NCBI GenBank assembly: GCA_964608325.1
Contig: CAZSMX010000008.1
Span: 1-43,707 of the forward strand
Reading direction: 5' to 3'
DNA from: CAZRVH01 sp964608325
Lineage (GTDB): Bacteria > Patescibacteriota > Gracilibacteria > Peribacterales > Peribacteraceae
Length of the DNA: 43,707 nt
In this document: positions 8,314 through 16,872 of the stretch, one piece after another
Layout: every line of letters starts with the position of its first letter
Position numbering within the stretch: position 1 is the stretch's first letter
Made by a program: the position numbers and the translations under genes
Notes under the pieces: model-generated
Databases searched by the model: none
The model's input: only the letters and a program-made list of their open reading frames with translations
Told to the model about the DNA's origin: nothing

Positions 8314-8502
8314 ATGAACGCCATCACCACCTACATCAACGAATCCCTCGCGGAACTCCGCGCGGTCCGCTGGCCCACCCGCCACCAGGCGGTTCGCCTG
8401 TCCGTCATCGTCGTCGCCTTCACGTTCGCGTGCGGCATCCTTCTCGGAGTGCTCGACTACGTCCTTTCGGAAGGCCTGATGTACATCCTTACCTTCGCAT
8501 AA
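8314..8502 (+). CDS. secE: Preprotein translocase subunit SecE
   Basis: 62 aa, a minimal single-helix SecE as in most Gram-positives. The conserved amphipathic stretch ESLAELRAVRWPTR is followed by one transmembrane helix (residues about 28-58). It stabilises SecY in the translocon. A GAGGAA sequence at 8303-8308 gives one of the few clear Shine-Dalgarno sites in the window. nusG follows after 2 bases. Confidence 0.95.
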   Translation: MNAITTYINESLAELRAVRWPTRHQAVRLSVIVVAFTFACGILLGVLDYVLSEGLMYILTFA

Positions 8503-8504
8503 AC

Positions 8505-9050
8505 ATGGCAAAGCAAGATCCAAATGCAGGACGGAACTGGTACGTCGTCCACACCTACGCCGGATACGAGGACAGCGTGAAGCAGTCCCTTATGCAGCGC
8601 GTCCAATCCTTCAACATGCAGGACTACATCTTCGACGTGCAGGTGCCGAAGGAAAAGCAGTTGGTCTTCAAGAAGGGCGAACCGGTGGAGGAAGAGCGAA
8701 AATTGTTCCCGGGTTACGTGCTCGTGGACATGTCCGTTACGGATGAGTCATGGTACCTGGTGCGCAACACGCCGAACGTCACGGGATTCGTCGGATCCGG
8801 AAACATCCCGGTTCCCGTCACACCGGAGGAATTCGGAGTGATCGAGCGCCGCGTGGGAGAACAGGAAGCCAAATTCAAGAGCGACTTCCAGGTGGGCGAC
8901 CTCGTCGTCATCGCGGACGGTCCGTTCAAGAACTACGAAGGTTCCGTGGACTCCGTGGACGTGGACAAGGGCAAGCTCACGGTGCTCGTGCTTATCTTCG
9001 ACCGCGAAACGCCGGTTGAACTCGACTTCACGCAGGTGAAGAAGAAATGA
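8505..9050 (+). CDS. nusG: Transcription elongation/antitermination factor NusG
   Basis: 181 aa from ATG 8505, two bases after secE. The NGN domain (WYVVHTYAGYE at the start, KLFPGYVLVDM in the middle) is followed by a KOW motif (VGDLVVIADGPFKNYEGSVD, near residues 126-145). It binds RNA polymerase and couples transcription to translation or Rho. The usual rplK-rplA do not follow; the stop overlaps the start of an orphan exported protein in an ATGATGA arrangement. Confidence 0.96.
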   Translation: MAKQDPNAGRNWYVVHTYAGYEDSVKQSLMQRVQSFNMQDYIFDVQVPKEKQLVFKKGEPVEEERKLFPGYVLVDMSVTDESWYLVRNTPNVTGFVGSGNIPVPVTPEEFGVIERRVGEQEAKFKSDFQVGDLVVIADGPFKNYEGSVDSVDVDKGKLTVLVLIFDRETPVELDFTQVKKK

Positions 9051-9778
9051 TGAATAAGAGTTCTTTGCTACGTACAGGCATCATCGCGATCGCCGTGATC
9101 CTTTGTGTCGCGGCGCAATTTGTTTTGCAAAAAAACAGCAAAACCGTGGTTGCCCCGGATACATCGTCACCGCAAAGTTCGTCGGAGTTTGCAGAAGCGA
9201 GTTCGATGAAATCTTCGACATTCAACAATTTCTCCGTACCGGCCGCGTGGACGAGCGAGTTCAATAAAGACTCACGAACGGATTTGGCCGAAGTGCAGGA
9301 TCCTTGCGATATCGCGACACAAGAAGCAGGTACTTTTTCCGATGCTGAACCAAACTCAACGCACAGAATTTCATTCCGGAACGAAGAACTTTCAATTGCA
9401 TTCCCGTGGAACAGTTCATGGGGAAGTAAGCATTACAAGGCAGCCCTGTTTGAACCGAACAGCGAAAACTCCGGATGGTTCGGGCCGGTGCTAACGCATG
9501 AAAATGGCCCATGCGAAGGGATTGGATATATGCCGAAGTGGTACTTTTATTTCACCGACATTCCGTTGGATAAGTTGCAAAGCAACACGGACATGAGGCA
9601 TTGGGAATCTGCGAAAATCGGCAAATGGGACGGTATTTACTTCGAAACATTTTCGGAAAACTCTTCAGGCTCCTCCCTTGCGATCAATCACAACGGAAAA
9701 AGCCTAGTTTTCATCGGCAATGATCCCAAGGATTTGGACGTATTCAAAGCGATGATCGATTCGATTGAAGAAGAGTAA
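9047..9778 (+). CDS. Orphan signal-anchored exported protein
   Basis: 243 aa, not recognised. Start ATG 9047 overlaps the nusG stop; a second ATG follows immediately at 9050. Residues about 8-27 form a signal anchor or uncleaved signal peptide, followed by a Ser-rich linker (about 38-60) and a domain rich in aromatic residues and Ser/Asn with two Cys (PCD near residue 86, PCEG near 155), which could form one disulphide outside the membrane. The DNA is visibly richer in A+T than nusG. Translational coupling to nusG is odd for an extracytoplasmic protein. It is convergent with murJ, with no clear terminator between. Confidence 0.75.
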   Translation: MMNKSSLLRTGIIAIAVILCVAAQFVLQKNSKTVVAPDTSSPQSSSEFAEASSMKSSTFNNFSVPAAWTSEFNKDSRTDLAEVQDPCDIATQEAGTFSDAEPNSTHRISFRNEELSIAFPWNSSWGSKHYKAALFEPNSENSGWFGPVLTHENGPCEGIGYMPKWYFYFTDIPLDKLQSNTDMRHWESAKIGKWDGIYFETFSENSSGSSLAINHNGKSLVFIGNDPKDLDVFKAMIDSIEEE

Positions 9779-11092
9779 TCACCTGGATGCTTGCCTCATC
9801 TTCCCGGGCAACAACGCTGCAAGTCCCACCGCCTGTGCAATTTGGCCTGCGGTAAAGCTCAGTCCGAGCGCATAGACTCCGTATTTCGGAACCAGGATCC
9901 AGGCGAGCGCGATGGCGACGGTTCCGTTCACCACGTTCATGATCGCGGGCGTCGCCGTTTTGTGCATTGCGTAATACGAGCGAAGCAACAGGTGGTTCAG
10001 GCTTTCGAACGGGATGCTGATGGCGTACAGGGCGAGCGCCATGCTGAACACGGGAAGCACGCGCTGCAGGTGCACCAATTGTGCGGCGATCGGAGTGGCA
10101 AGGACCAGGACGATCGCTCCGGGAATCGTGAGGCCGAGCACGGTGAGGATTCCTTTGCGCAAGTACATCTTGAAACGCGCCCATTCCTTCTTCGCGACCG
10201 CGTTGCTAAGGAGCGGGAACGCCGATTGCGCCAGCGCGATCCCGACGACTCCTACCACGACCGACTGGAAATTGCGCGCGTTGCTGTTGATGGTGATGGC
10301 GCCGGCGTCGAGCCCGGACGCGATTGCGTCAAAGACGAGCAATTGCAGTTGCAGGGCGCCAAGGGCTGCCATGCGCGGAAGCATCAGCCATCCCATCGTC
10401 TTCAGGTCAGGATGCCAAAACGTCGGACTCCATCGGAAGCCCGCGTGGAACGCGCCGCCGAGGCGAACGACCATGTAGACGAGCGCGCCGAGCAACGTTC
10501 CCAGCATCGGTCCGTACTCGCCGTAATAAGGGGTAAGGAAAAGTGTTCCGACGATGGTGCCGCAGGTATAGAGAACCGGCGTGAGACCGTAGACCCAGTA
10601 CTTCTGGACGGTGACAAGGTACTGACCAATCGCGTTTCCAAAGACGAAGAGGAAGTTCGTGAGCAGCGCCAAGCGTCCGAAATTCACGTAAAGATCCAGA
10701 TCATGGCCCGTGAACCCGACGAGGAAAGGGGCGATCTTCGGGAAGAAAAGGCAAAGCAGCAATGAAATAAGTCCGAAGAACATGCTCCCCGCCCACATCA
10801 CGCTGCTCAACAATGCCGAGGTATCGTGATGACGGTCGTTTGCCTTGTACTTGGCAAGCAACGGAACGAGCACGGTGGACAACCCCGCCATGATCGTGAT
10901 CTGAAACAGAAGATCACTCGGGCGGAACGAGGCGATATACACGTCGACCGTGGAAAGCCCGGGGAACGTTCTATTGAGCGCATTGTCGCGGATCAATCCC
11001 GCCAACGATGCCGCGAACTGCGTGAGAGCGAGGACGAACGCCCCGCCGAGGAGACGCTGCTGAGAAAGATGGGTCTTGAGAAACATGCTCAT
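9779..11092 (-). CDS. murJ: Lipid II flippase MurJ/MviN family
   Basis: 437 aa from ATG 11092; the frame is open to 11224 but that part translates the family A intergenic repeat. It moves lipid II across the cytoplasmic membrane for peptidoglycan synthesis. The polytopic pattern matches MOP-superfamily MurJ, with RDNALNRTFP near the N-terminus (MviN proteins carry R-x-x-x-x-x-x-x-F-G there) and repeated paired hydrophobic helices through to residue about 430. TATCAT at 11104-11099 ends 6 bases before the start, suggesting a leaderless transcript. Confidence 0.9.
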   Translation of the reverse strand: MSMFLKTHLSQQRLLGGAFVLALTQFAASLAGLIRDNALNRTFPGLSTVDVYIASFRPSDLLFQITIMAGLSTVLVPLLAKYKANDRHHDTSALLSSVMWAGSMFFGLISLLLCLFFPKIAPFLVGFTGHDLDLYVNFGRLALLTNFLFVFGNAIGQYLVTVQKYWVYGLTPVLYTCGTIVGTLFLTPYYGEYGPMLGTLLGALVYMVVRLGGAFHAGFRWSPTFWHPDLKTMGWLMLPRMAALGALQLQLLVFDAIASGLDAGAITINSNARNFQSVVVGVVGIALAQSAFPLLSNAVAKKEWARFKMYLRKGILTVLGLTIPGAIVLVLATPIAAQLVHLQRVLPVFSMALALYAISIPFESLNHLLLRSYYAMHKTATPAIMNVVNGTVAIALAWILVPKYGVYALGLSFTAGQIAQAVGLAALLPGKMRQASR

Positions 11093-11115
11093 ACATGGAT
11101 GATAGCAAACAGAAA

Positions 11116-11200
11116 CTAGCTTCGTTAGCTTCTTTAGCTTCCTTAGAGGAGGAAACGATGATTTAAAGAACCTAATGAAGCTACAAGCTAATGAAGCTTT
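11116..11200. repeat. Intergenic tandem-word hairpin, family A copy 1
   Basis: Left arm: TAGCTTC / TTAGCTTC words, three in a row. Right arm: the inverse, with GAAGCTA words. It occupies the divergent gap between murJ and the SLH gene. Confidence 0.75.
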
Positions 11201-11262
11201 TAATGCAATAGACCCTTCACACACACCTCATTACAGTAACATTGGCCCGTTCCCCTCCCCCG

Positions 11263-12588
11263 ATGATCCGATCCACCATCAGAACCGCCGCGGTTTCCTG
11301 CGCCACACTCGCCACGCTGTTCTCCATGCATGCCGCATTTGCGCAATCAGCGGAATCCCAGGAATCATCCGCGACGTCCGAAGAGCAGCACTCCGCAGCC
11401 AGCACAGAACCGAACACCATTGTCGTGGAGCAGCGTGCCATCGACATGCCCCTAGGCACCTGGACATTCCTGCGGCCGGGCAATGCGGAAAAGATCACGG
11501 GGTTATCAGATGTGAAAACGCTTACGGACCTTCCGGCAGGTAGCTACACGCTCATTTCGGAGCCCCCGGACGGCGCTTCATCCGTCATTACTATCCTTTC
11601 CGGCGAAACAGTAGTAAAGGAGTTGAACAGCACGCAGGCGAATATCAAGCTCATCGGAGGCGAGACGTACACGATGCGCATCCGTTATTTCAAGACGAAG
11701 GTGGGTAGCGTGACCATCAATAGCGACCCCCAAGGAATGGAATTCACCCTCTACGGGCCGAATGAAAGTGTCCAAGAAGGCGTGACCCCCGTGTCATACG
11801 AAGGAGTGCCGGAAGGACAATACAAACTGCAGTACAAGGCGCTGGACGGATGCGTGACGCCCAAGCCCCTTGCGGATCAGCTCAAGGCAGGCGGTCGCAT
11901 CGGTTTCACCATCAACATCCAGTGCGCAACGGCGGAAAAAATGCGCCAGGAGCAGAGTCCGGACGAGAGTGAGTTAAACCTCCAAGTGACGATCGACGGG
12001 AAAAACATGGTGATGACCGACGTACGCAAGCAGGATTGGTTCTCCAGCTCCGTGTTCGACGTCATCAAAAAAGGTGTGCTCTCAGGCTACAGAAACGAAC
12101 AGGGAGAACTGACGGGTGAATTTGGCCCCAGCAACAGCGTGACGATCGCGGAACTCGCGAAGATCGCGCATAAGGTCGGCAGCGTCAGCGAGGAAGCGTT
12201 CGCGGGACAAAACCCGGTGAACCCGCTCGCGGTGAACATGTGGGCGACACCTTTCTTCGCATCCGCCGAAAGCCGCGGATGGACGATTTTCGACCATGGT
12301 GAACCGTACGTTGATCCGGCCAGGCCGGCAACGCGCGGCGAAGTATTGGTGACGTTGCTCCAAGTATTGGAGATCCCCTTGGGATGGCAGACGGGCGAAC
12401 TCTTCACGGACGTCACCGTGCGTACGCCCTACGCGGCCGCAGTGGAAACCGCCGCGAAGGAAGGGATTGTAGAAGGACGCAAGGACGAAAGCGGAAAGCC
12501 CCTCAACCTCTTCGGACCCAACGATCCCATCAACCGTGCCGAAATGGCCAAACTGCTCGTGACGGTGATTAATAAGTATAAGAAATAA
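11263..12588 (+). CDS. SLH-domain surface protein with PEGA-like domain
   Basis: 441 aa from ATG 11263, where a signal peptide starts (MIRSTIRTAAVSC..., cleavage predicted after AFA near residue 28). A PEGA-like beta domain lies at residues about 135-205 (VGSVTINSDPQGMEFTLYG, EGVTPVSYEGVPEGQY). Three SLH-type segments form the C-terminal half: residues about 245-300, about 310-365, and about 370-440 (FTDV...AAVETAAKEGIVEG...FGPNDPINRAEMAKLL). SLH domains bind pyruvylated secondary cell-wall polysaccharide in bacteria that have it; a CsaB-like pyruvyl transferase is encoded at 25336-26301. An earlier TTG at 11242 is possible but would spoil the signal peptide. Confidence 0.85.
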   Translation: MIRSTIRTAAVSCATLATLFSMHAAFAQSAESQESSATSEEQHSAASTEPNTIVVEQRAIDMPLGTWTFLRPGNAEKITGLSDVKTLTDLPAGSYTLISEPPDGASSVITILSGETVVKELNSTQANIKLIGGETYTMRIRYFKTKVGSVTINSDPQGMEFTLYGPNESVQEGVTPVSYEGVPEGQYKLQYKALDGCVTPKPLADQLKAGGRIGFTINIQCATAEKMRQEQSPDESELNLQVTIDGKNMVMTDVRKQDWFSSSVFDVIKKGVLSGYRNEQGELTGEFGPSNSVTIAELAKIAHKVGSVSEEAFAGQNPVNPLAVNMWATPFFASAESRGWTIFDHGEPYVDPARPATRGEVLVTLLQVLEIPLGWQTGELFTDVTVRTPYAAAVETAAKEGIVEGRKDESGKPLNLFGPNDPINRAEMAKLLVTVINKYKK

Positions 12589-12590
12589 AA

Positions 12591-12667
12591 TAGCTGCGTT
12601 AGCTTCTTTAGCTTCATTAGAAGAACTGAAATCCTAACCCTAATGAAGCTAACGAAGCTACAAGCTA
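12591..12667. repeat. Intergenic tandem-word hairpin, family A copy 2
   Basis: TAGCTGCGTTAGCTTC... in the left arm, CTAATGAAGCTAACGAAGCT in the right. It sits between convergent genes and could double as a terminator. Confidence 0.8.
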
Positions 12668-12671
12668 TCTC

Positions 12672-13946
12672 TCACTTCATCATCTTCGTCGCCAGGTTCG
12701 TAATCGTGCCCGCGCCCATGCAAACAAGCACGTCGCCGGGCTGCAATATACTGCGTAGAATTTCCTCGGTTTTTTCCAAGCCGTGCCCGTTTCGGGCATC
12801 GACATGGCTTTCATGCGTGACGTCTTTTATAAACTGGTCGAGATCCACCTCGCCGTTTTCGATATGCCCGCGCGCGTTGTAGATATCGGGCATCACGACG
12901 AGATCCGCACCATGGAACGCAGTGACGAATTCATCGTAAAGCTTCTTCGTACGGTCATGGGTGTGAGGCTGGAACGCGAGGATGATGCGCGACTTCGGAT
13001 ACTTTTCACGAATTCCCTGCAAAGTCGCCTTGATCTCCACGGGATGATGGGCGTAATCGTCTATCACGGGAATGCCTCCTGGCAATTCACCTTTCAATTC
13101 CATACGACGCCACGTTCCCTGGAATCCCCGCACGCTCTTTTCCGCGATGTCGTGGGGAATGCCCAGATATGATGCGAGCGCCAAAACAAGCTGTGCATTG
13201 CTCTGCATATGCCGTCCCGGAACGGACAGGATAGGCAGCGGGACGGTATCGGCATCGATGTATTCCCTACCCGCCTTCTTCACCACGTCTTTGCTCTGCG
13301 GATCCGTTAGATGCGCGATCACCATACCGCCTTTTTTCGGGACTTTTTGAAGGAACTCGACGAACGCCTGCTGGTATTCCTCCAGGGAGGAAAACGCATC
13401 GAAGTGATCCCCATCGACGTTCGTCATCAGGACGATGGTCGGAGACAAGTGGAAAAAATCGCGCCTGTATTCGCATGCTTCGACGACAAAATCCCCCGAA
13501 CCCTCGCGCCAGTTGCGTCCGTCCAGATCCGGTGATTTCGTCCCTACGATGACGCGCGGATCCTTGCCGGCGTCAATGAGCAGCTTCGCCACCATAGCGG
13601 TCGTCGTCGATTTCCCATGCGTGCCGCATATCGCGATTTCTTTTTTTCCCTGTTCTGCCAACGCGAGCCCGCCGAAATAATTTCGCGATTCGACTCCCAA
13701 CTGCTTCGCCCTCACACGCTCCGGCGCGTCTTCCGGCAACGCTTCGGAATACAGGAAGAGATTGATATCTTCAGGAATGCTGGACCCGTCCTGATTCAAA
13801 AAGACGGTGATGCCTTGCGATCGCAGGTCTTCCAATAACGCGCTGTCCGAACGGTCGCTCCCCATCACCTCATGACCTTCGTGCTTCAGCAAAGCCGCCA
13901 ATGCGCTGAGTCCGATGCCGCCGATTCCGGAGCAGTAGATTTTCAT
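12672..13946 (-). CDS. murC: UDP-N-acetylmuramate--L-alanine ligase
   Basis: 424 aa from ATG 13946 (MKIYCSGIGGIG). Adds L-Ala to UDP-MurNAc, the first step of peptidoglycan stem-peptide synthesis. It shows the N-terminal Rossmann GxGGIG, the ATP-binding GTHGKSTTT at residues 108-116, the central DDYAHHPVEI, and AFQPHTHDRTK near residue 330. The related Mpl recycling ligase is less likely given length and a genome of this type. The frame's upstream extension encodes only Phe/Ile-rich sequence from the family D repeat. Confidence 0.93.
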   Translation of the reverse strand: MKIYCSGIGGIGLSALAALLKHEGHEVMGSDRSDSALLEDLRSQGITVFLNQDGSSIPEDINLFLYSEALPEDAPERVRAKQLGVESRNYFGGLALAEQGKKEIAICGTHGKSTTTAMVAKLLIDAGKDPRVIVGTKSPDLDGRNWREGSGDFVVEACEYRRDFFHLSPTIVLMTNVDGDHFDAFSSLEEYQQAFVEFLQKVPKKGGMVIAHLTDPQSKDVVKKAGREYIDADTVPLPILSVPGRHMQSNAQLVLALASYLGIPHDIAEKSVRGFQGTWRRMELKGELPGGIPVIDDYAHHPVEIKATLQGIREKYPKSRIILAFQPHTHDRTKKLYDEFVTAFHGADLVVMPDIYNARGHIENGEVDLDQFIKDVTHESHVDARNGHGLEKTEEILRSILQPGDVLVCMGAGTITNLATKMMK

Positions 13947-13952
13947 GCGAAT

Positions 13953-14069
13953 GAGGATGAAGAAGATATAGAAGAAAAAGAAGATCAAGATGATTCAACC
14001 CGCGATCCTCTGACGATAGTATACACTCCTCTTAATCGTCTATCCCTTCTAAATCCTCTCAATCTTCCA
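13953..14069. repeat. Intergenic tandem-word hairpin, family D (degenerate)
   Basis: The left arm (13953-13995) is purine-rich GAGGATGAAGAAGAT words. The reverse complement of the right arm (14025-14069) matches it at about 30 of 41 positions by hand alignment, mostly with transitions. It sits between divergent murC and the DivIC-like gene. Confidence 0.5.
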
Positions 14070-14072
14070 CCC

Positions 14073-14519
14073 GTGCCCTATAACCGCGACATAGAGCCGA
14101 TCAGCAAACAACTGACCATCGTCATAGGTCTCACGGTGGTGGGCTTCATGGCGTTCGGGTTGGCACTGTCGTTTTACCGGAACATCCTGTTCGAAAAGAC
14201 GCTTTTGGACCTGGCGGACCAGAACAACAAGATCGCGAAGACGATCGAACAGGGGTACAGCGACTTGGAATACTTCCGCAGCGCGCAATATAAGGACAAG
14301 TACGCGAAAGAGAACCTGGATAAATACAATCCAGGGGAAAACGTGATCATCATCACGGCGGCCCCGGATTCGCCGGACATACTGAAAGACGATGCCTTGG
14401 AGGCGGAGCGAAAGGAAGCCGCATACCAGGAACTGCTCCAAAGCATGCCCGTATGGGACCATTGGAAACTGTACCTATTCCGCAGGGACCAGATCGAGAA
14501 ATTGAAGGAAGGACTATAA
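14073..14519 (+). CDS. DivIC/FtsB-like septum formation initiator
   Basis: 148 aa from GTG 14073. The frame is open further upstream, but that part translates the family D repeat and the murC antisense. One transmembrane helix (residues about 13-33) is followed by a coiled coil (KTLLDLADQNNKIAKTIEQ) and the family's signature tail YKDKYAKENLDKYNPGENVI, where FtsB/DivIC proteins read 'yiEkyAReelg...PGE'. A C-terminal extension of about 60 residues is charged and not recognised. These proteins bridge FtsL and FtsQ/DivIB in the divisome. Adjacent murC and murJ fit a cell-wall and division neighbourhood. Confidence 0.75.
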   Translation: MPYNRDIEPISKQLTIVIGLTVVGFMAFGLALSFYRNILFEKTLLDLADQNNKIAKTIEQGYSDLEYFRSAQYKDKYAKENLDKYNPGENVIIITAAPDSPDILKDDALEAERKEAAYQELLQSMPVWDHWKLYLFRRDQIEKLKEGL

Positions 14520-14549
14520 AGCTCCCTGGCTTCTGCGAAATTGTTTGAT

Positions 14550-14626
<77 letters not shown>

Positions 14627-14707
14627 ACGTGAGCCGCCATTGTGCGTGACGGAACCAAAAGTTGCAAGCAGGCGGCATTCGGATATGGGTCGAAATTAAA
14701 AGAACGC

Positions 14708-14741
14708 TTTAAGCCTAATGAAACAGCTAAAAAGGCTTAAA
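14708..14741. other. Hairpin upstream of rpmA promoter
   Basis: TTTAAGCC (14708-14715) pairs perfectly with GGCTTAAA (14734-14741) around an 18-base loop. It lies just upstream of the rpmA -35 and could be a regulatory site or a short repeat element; no T run follows. Confidence 0.4.
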
Positions 14742-14748
14742 ATTCGAC

Positions 14749-14776
14749 TTGCAAGGCCCTTAAATTTCCCTACAAT
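14749..14776 (+). promoter_or_regulatory. Promoter of rpmA, predicted leaderless
   Basis: TTGCAA (14749-14754), a 16-base spacer, TACAAT (14771-14776). ATG 14786 follows 9 bases after the -10, so the transcript should start within 1-3 bases of the initiation codon. Confidence 0.65.
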
Positions 14777-14785
14777 GCCCGCACT

Positions 14786-15064
14786 ATGGCACATAAGAAA
14801 GCAGGAGGCACTACCCAAAACGGCCGAGACAGCCGAGCGAAGCGACGTGGCGTAAAGCGCTTCGGAGGCCAGACGGTGAATGCCGGCGAGGTTCTTATTC
14901 GCCAGAAGGGATACTGGTACCGCCCGGGAAAGAATACGTACGTAGGCAAGGATTTCACCATCCATGCATCCGTTCCGGGAGTCGTGACGTTCTCCAAGAA
15001 AAAAGTGACGTCCTTCAGCGGATCCCGCCACAATTCGACGGTCATCAACATCGAGCCGAAATAA
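14786..15064 (+). CDS. rpmA: 50S ribosomal protein L27
   Basis: 92 aa. MAHKKAGG at the N-terminus, NGRDS, KRRGVKRFGGQ and GKNTYVGKDFT are standard L27 features; the N-terminal tail reaches the peptidyl-transferase centre. It begins directly with MAHKK, so no N-terminal cleavage sequence of the Firmicutes type is present. The usual upstream partner rplU (L21) is absent and the gene is transcribed alone from a strong promoter. Confidence 0.97.
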   Translation: MAHKKAGGTTQNGRDSRAKRRGVKRFGGQTVNAGEVLIRQKGYWYRPGKNTYVGKDFTIHASVPGVVTFSKKKVTSFSGSRHNSTVINIEPK

Positions 15065-15068
15065 GTAT

Positions 15069-15147
15069 GAAGGGATAAGGGATATGTATTAAGGGATAGT
15101 TTTTCTCGAATTTCCCATGTCCCTTAATACTTTCCCCTTAATACTTC
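15069..15147. repeat. Intergenic tandem-word hairpin, family C
   Basis: Word TCCCTTAATAC repeated in the right arm (CCCTTAATAC, CCCCTTAATAC) and inverted in the left (AAGGGATAAGGGAT, TATTAAGGGAT). Same architecture as families A and B. It lies between rpmA and the next gene. Confidence 0.65.
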
Positions 15148-15165
15148 TTATTATACCATCGCACC

Positions 15166-15825
15166 ATGTCCGAAATGGGATTCGAATCGTCGGCACCATC
15201 CGAGGATGGCGGCAATGCCGCGGAAGGATTGAGCGAACAGGCGAAAGCCAAATTCGCGGCGGGCCAAGCGGCAATGGTGCAGATCCAGAAGGAAGAAAAG
15301 AAGGCGAAGAAGAAAGACGACGGCGTCGCCCAGGTCATTTTGCAATTCCTGACGGACGACCAGCGCACGCATTTGGCGACACTGATCGCAAGGCTCGTCG
15401 CGCGCGACTGCCCCTCCCCGTTCATCCTGTCCATCCTATCGCTCATCAACGACGATTGCCGCAAAGTAGTTGAGGAATACTTGAAAGAGCAGGGATCGGA
15501 CGGCTCATCCGATGAAACCCTGCCGACCGTCCAAAGCAACGAGCTCACGAACGACAACGAAACATTCGCGATGTGGATCGTGCGCATGCAGCAGGTCCTG
15601 GGCGCGGACAGCGACAAAATCATCAAGGCGCTGCTCGTGGAAGACGGGAATATCGACGGAACGGTGCTACAAGTGACGACGTTCGTGCTGCAGGATTACC
15701 TGGAACAATCCGGAAAGAAACCGCAGTTCGACGAGGTGCAGGCACTGTCGATCAACATCCTGCAATCCGTCTTCACCAAGTTCATGGAACACGGGCACTT
15801 GGAAGAGCCTCAGGAAGAGGCGTGA
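15166..15825 (+). CDS. Orphan cytosolic helical protein
   Basis: 219 aa, not recognised. No signal or membrane segment. An acidic N-terminus leads to a charged helix (residues about 25-52, with KEEKKAKKK) and two helical blocks (about 55-105 and 128-205) that resemble each other in rhythm, separated by an acidic Ser/Thr linker. A -10-like TATACC at 15152-15157 ends 8 bases before the ATG, in the leaderless style seen elsewhere. The last 16 bases overlap thpR tail to tail. Possibly a scaffold or regulator, but nothing in the sequence fixes a function. Confidence 0.75.
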   Translation: MSEMGFESSAPSEDGGNAAEGLSEQAKAKFAAGQAAMVQIQKEEKKAKKKDDGVAQVILQFLTDDQRTHLATLIARLVARDCPSPFILSILSLINDDCRKVVEEYLKEQGSDGSSDETLPTVQSNELTNDNETFAMWIVRMQQVLGADSDKIIKALLVEDGNIDGTVLQVTTFVLQDYLEQSGKKPQFDEVQALSINILQSVFTKFMEHGHLEEPQEEA

Positions 15826-16364
15826 TCCAAAGGAAAATCACATAAAGGCGTCTGTTTCCGCCCTTCGACGTATCCGTAGAGGCGTAACATCGTCACGTCG
15901 AACGGAAAATCGGCACCGGTAAGTGTTTTCATGATTTCTTTGCGATGGATCTGGAACTGTTGCGGGTGCTTGATGCGCGCGACGGTAATATGTGGACGGA
16001 ATTCCTCATACCGGTTCGGCCACGGGCATTTCTTTTTGACCGTCGCGAGTTCGGGCGAAAACGCGACCGTGAGATAGAGCACGTTCTCTTCCCCTTTCCT
16101 GCCAAACGTATCAGCGCCGTTCACATGCAAGAGGAAAGGGTTGGTTTGCGAAGCGATCTTCCCAATCTGCGCCAGGATCGGCTTGTACTCAATTTCCCAT
16201 ATTTCTTTCCAGTAATTCAATGTGAGATGCGGAGTATCCGTCTGTTGCAGCGTGAGGAAATCGAATTTCCGCAGTCCTTCCGAAAGCATGCGGAAATTCT
16301 CCTTCGCGTCGTCTTCCAGGGGAAGTGCGAGGAACGCCGAATGCAGAGGAAACGATAACAACAT
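15810..16364 (-). CDS. thpR: RNA 2',3'-cyclic phosphodiesterase / 2'-5' RNA ligase family
   Basis: 184 aa. Two HxTx motifs, HLTL (in TPHLTLNYW, near residue 46) and HITV (in RPHITVARI, near residue 125), mark the 2H phosphoesterase superfamily; spacing and length fit ThpR. The family hydrolyses 2',3'-cyclic phosphate RNA ends to 2'-phosphate and can ligate tRNA halves in vitro; the cellular role is unclear. The start codon directly abuts the stop of the upstream orphan (TAAATG), so both lie in one operon. Its 3' end overlaps the opposing gene. Confidence 0.85.
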   Translation of the reverse strand: MLLSFPLHSAFLALPLEDDAKENFRMLSEGLRKFDFLTLQQTDTPHLTLNYWKEIWEIEYKPILAQIGKIASQTNPFLLHVNGADTFGRKGEENVLYLTVAFSPELATVKKKCPWPNRYEEFRPHITVARIKHPQQFQIHRKEIMKTLTGADFPFDVTMLRLYGYVEGRKQTPLCDFPLDHASS

Positions 16365-16850
16365 TTACAGACCGAAATCCGTTTTTGCCTGTTTGTACAT
16401 ACCCTCCCATTCCGCATCGACGGCATCAGCCTCATCATCGCCGATCGCCGCAGCCGCAGCGATGGATTCCTCGTAGGAAACTCCTTTTTTATGATGCCAA
16501 ATGACATCGGCGACGGCCTCGGCGATGGAATCGACGATGGCGCCGAGAATGACGACTTTTTGAAACAGACTTCCATCTATTTTTTTGATATCGGGAAAAT
16601 CCAGCATTTCCTCTATGCGGACCAATCGCGCATTGAGCATGTCCACCCCGGGCATGACTTCACTGATGACAGCATGGATCTCATGGGCGAATCCTTGTGA
16701 AATTCCGCGTACCAAACCTTCCGTTTCATTCTCCGCACTGAAATCATGCTGCAAATCAGCAACCGATTTCCGATGTGCTTCAGCCAGATCGACCTTAAGC
16801 CTGTGATCGATAATATAATCCGCCGTTTGCGATTCCCAACCTTTAGACAT
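16365..16850 (-). CDS. Orphan helical protein upstream of thpR
   Basis: 161 aa, not recognised. Mostly alpha-helical by composition, soluble, with a weakly hydrophobic segment at residues about 95-118 (LFQKVVILGAIVDSIAEAVAD) that could be a buried helix rather than a membrane span. The C-terminal part is acidic and Ala-rich. A perfect TATAAT on the minus strand (16864-16859) ends 8 bases before ATG 16850, so this is the head of the orphan-thpR operon with a leaderless-type start. Confidence 0.75.
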   Translation of the reverse strand: MSKGWESQTADYIIDHRLKVDLAEAHRKSVADLQHDFSAENETEGLVRGISQGFAHEIHAVISEVMPGVDMLNARLVRIEEMLDFPDIKKIDGSLFQKVVILGAIVDSIAEAVADVIWHHKKGVSYEESIAAAAAIGDDEADAVDAEWEGMYKQAKTDFGL

Positions 16851-16858
16851 AGCGAAGC

Positions 16859-16864
16859 ATTATA
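16859..16864 (-). promoter_or_regulatory. -10 box of orphan-thpR operon
   Basis: Consensus TATAAT, 8 bases upstream of the ATG. The -35 is weak (TGTTGC at a 16-base spacer). Confidence 0.5.
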
Positions 16865-16872
16865 GCATACCC

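Noticed and set aside
11093..11224. N-terminal extension of murJ
   Set aside because: It translates the family A repeat (Lys-Leu-Thr-Lys-Leu words) and lies upstream of a -10 hexamer; MurJ similarity starts after ATG 11092.
12672..13946. Murein peptide ligase Mpl instead of MurC
   Set aside because: Both share motifs, but no recycling genes are present and MurC is the expected essential enzyme; the motifs and length fit MurC at least as well.
13947..13988. N-terminal extension of murC
   Set aside because: Phe/Ile-rich translation of the family D repeat; the Rossmann motif must begin near residue 5, as it does from ATG 13946.
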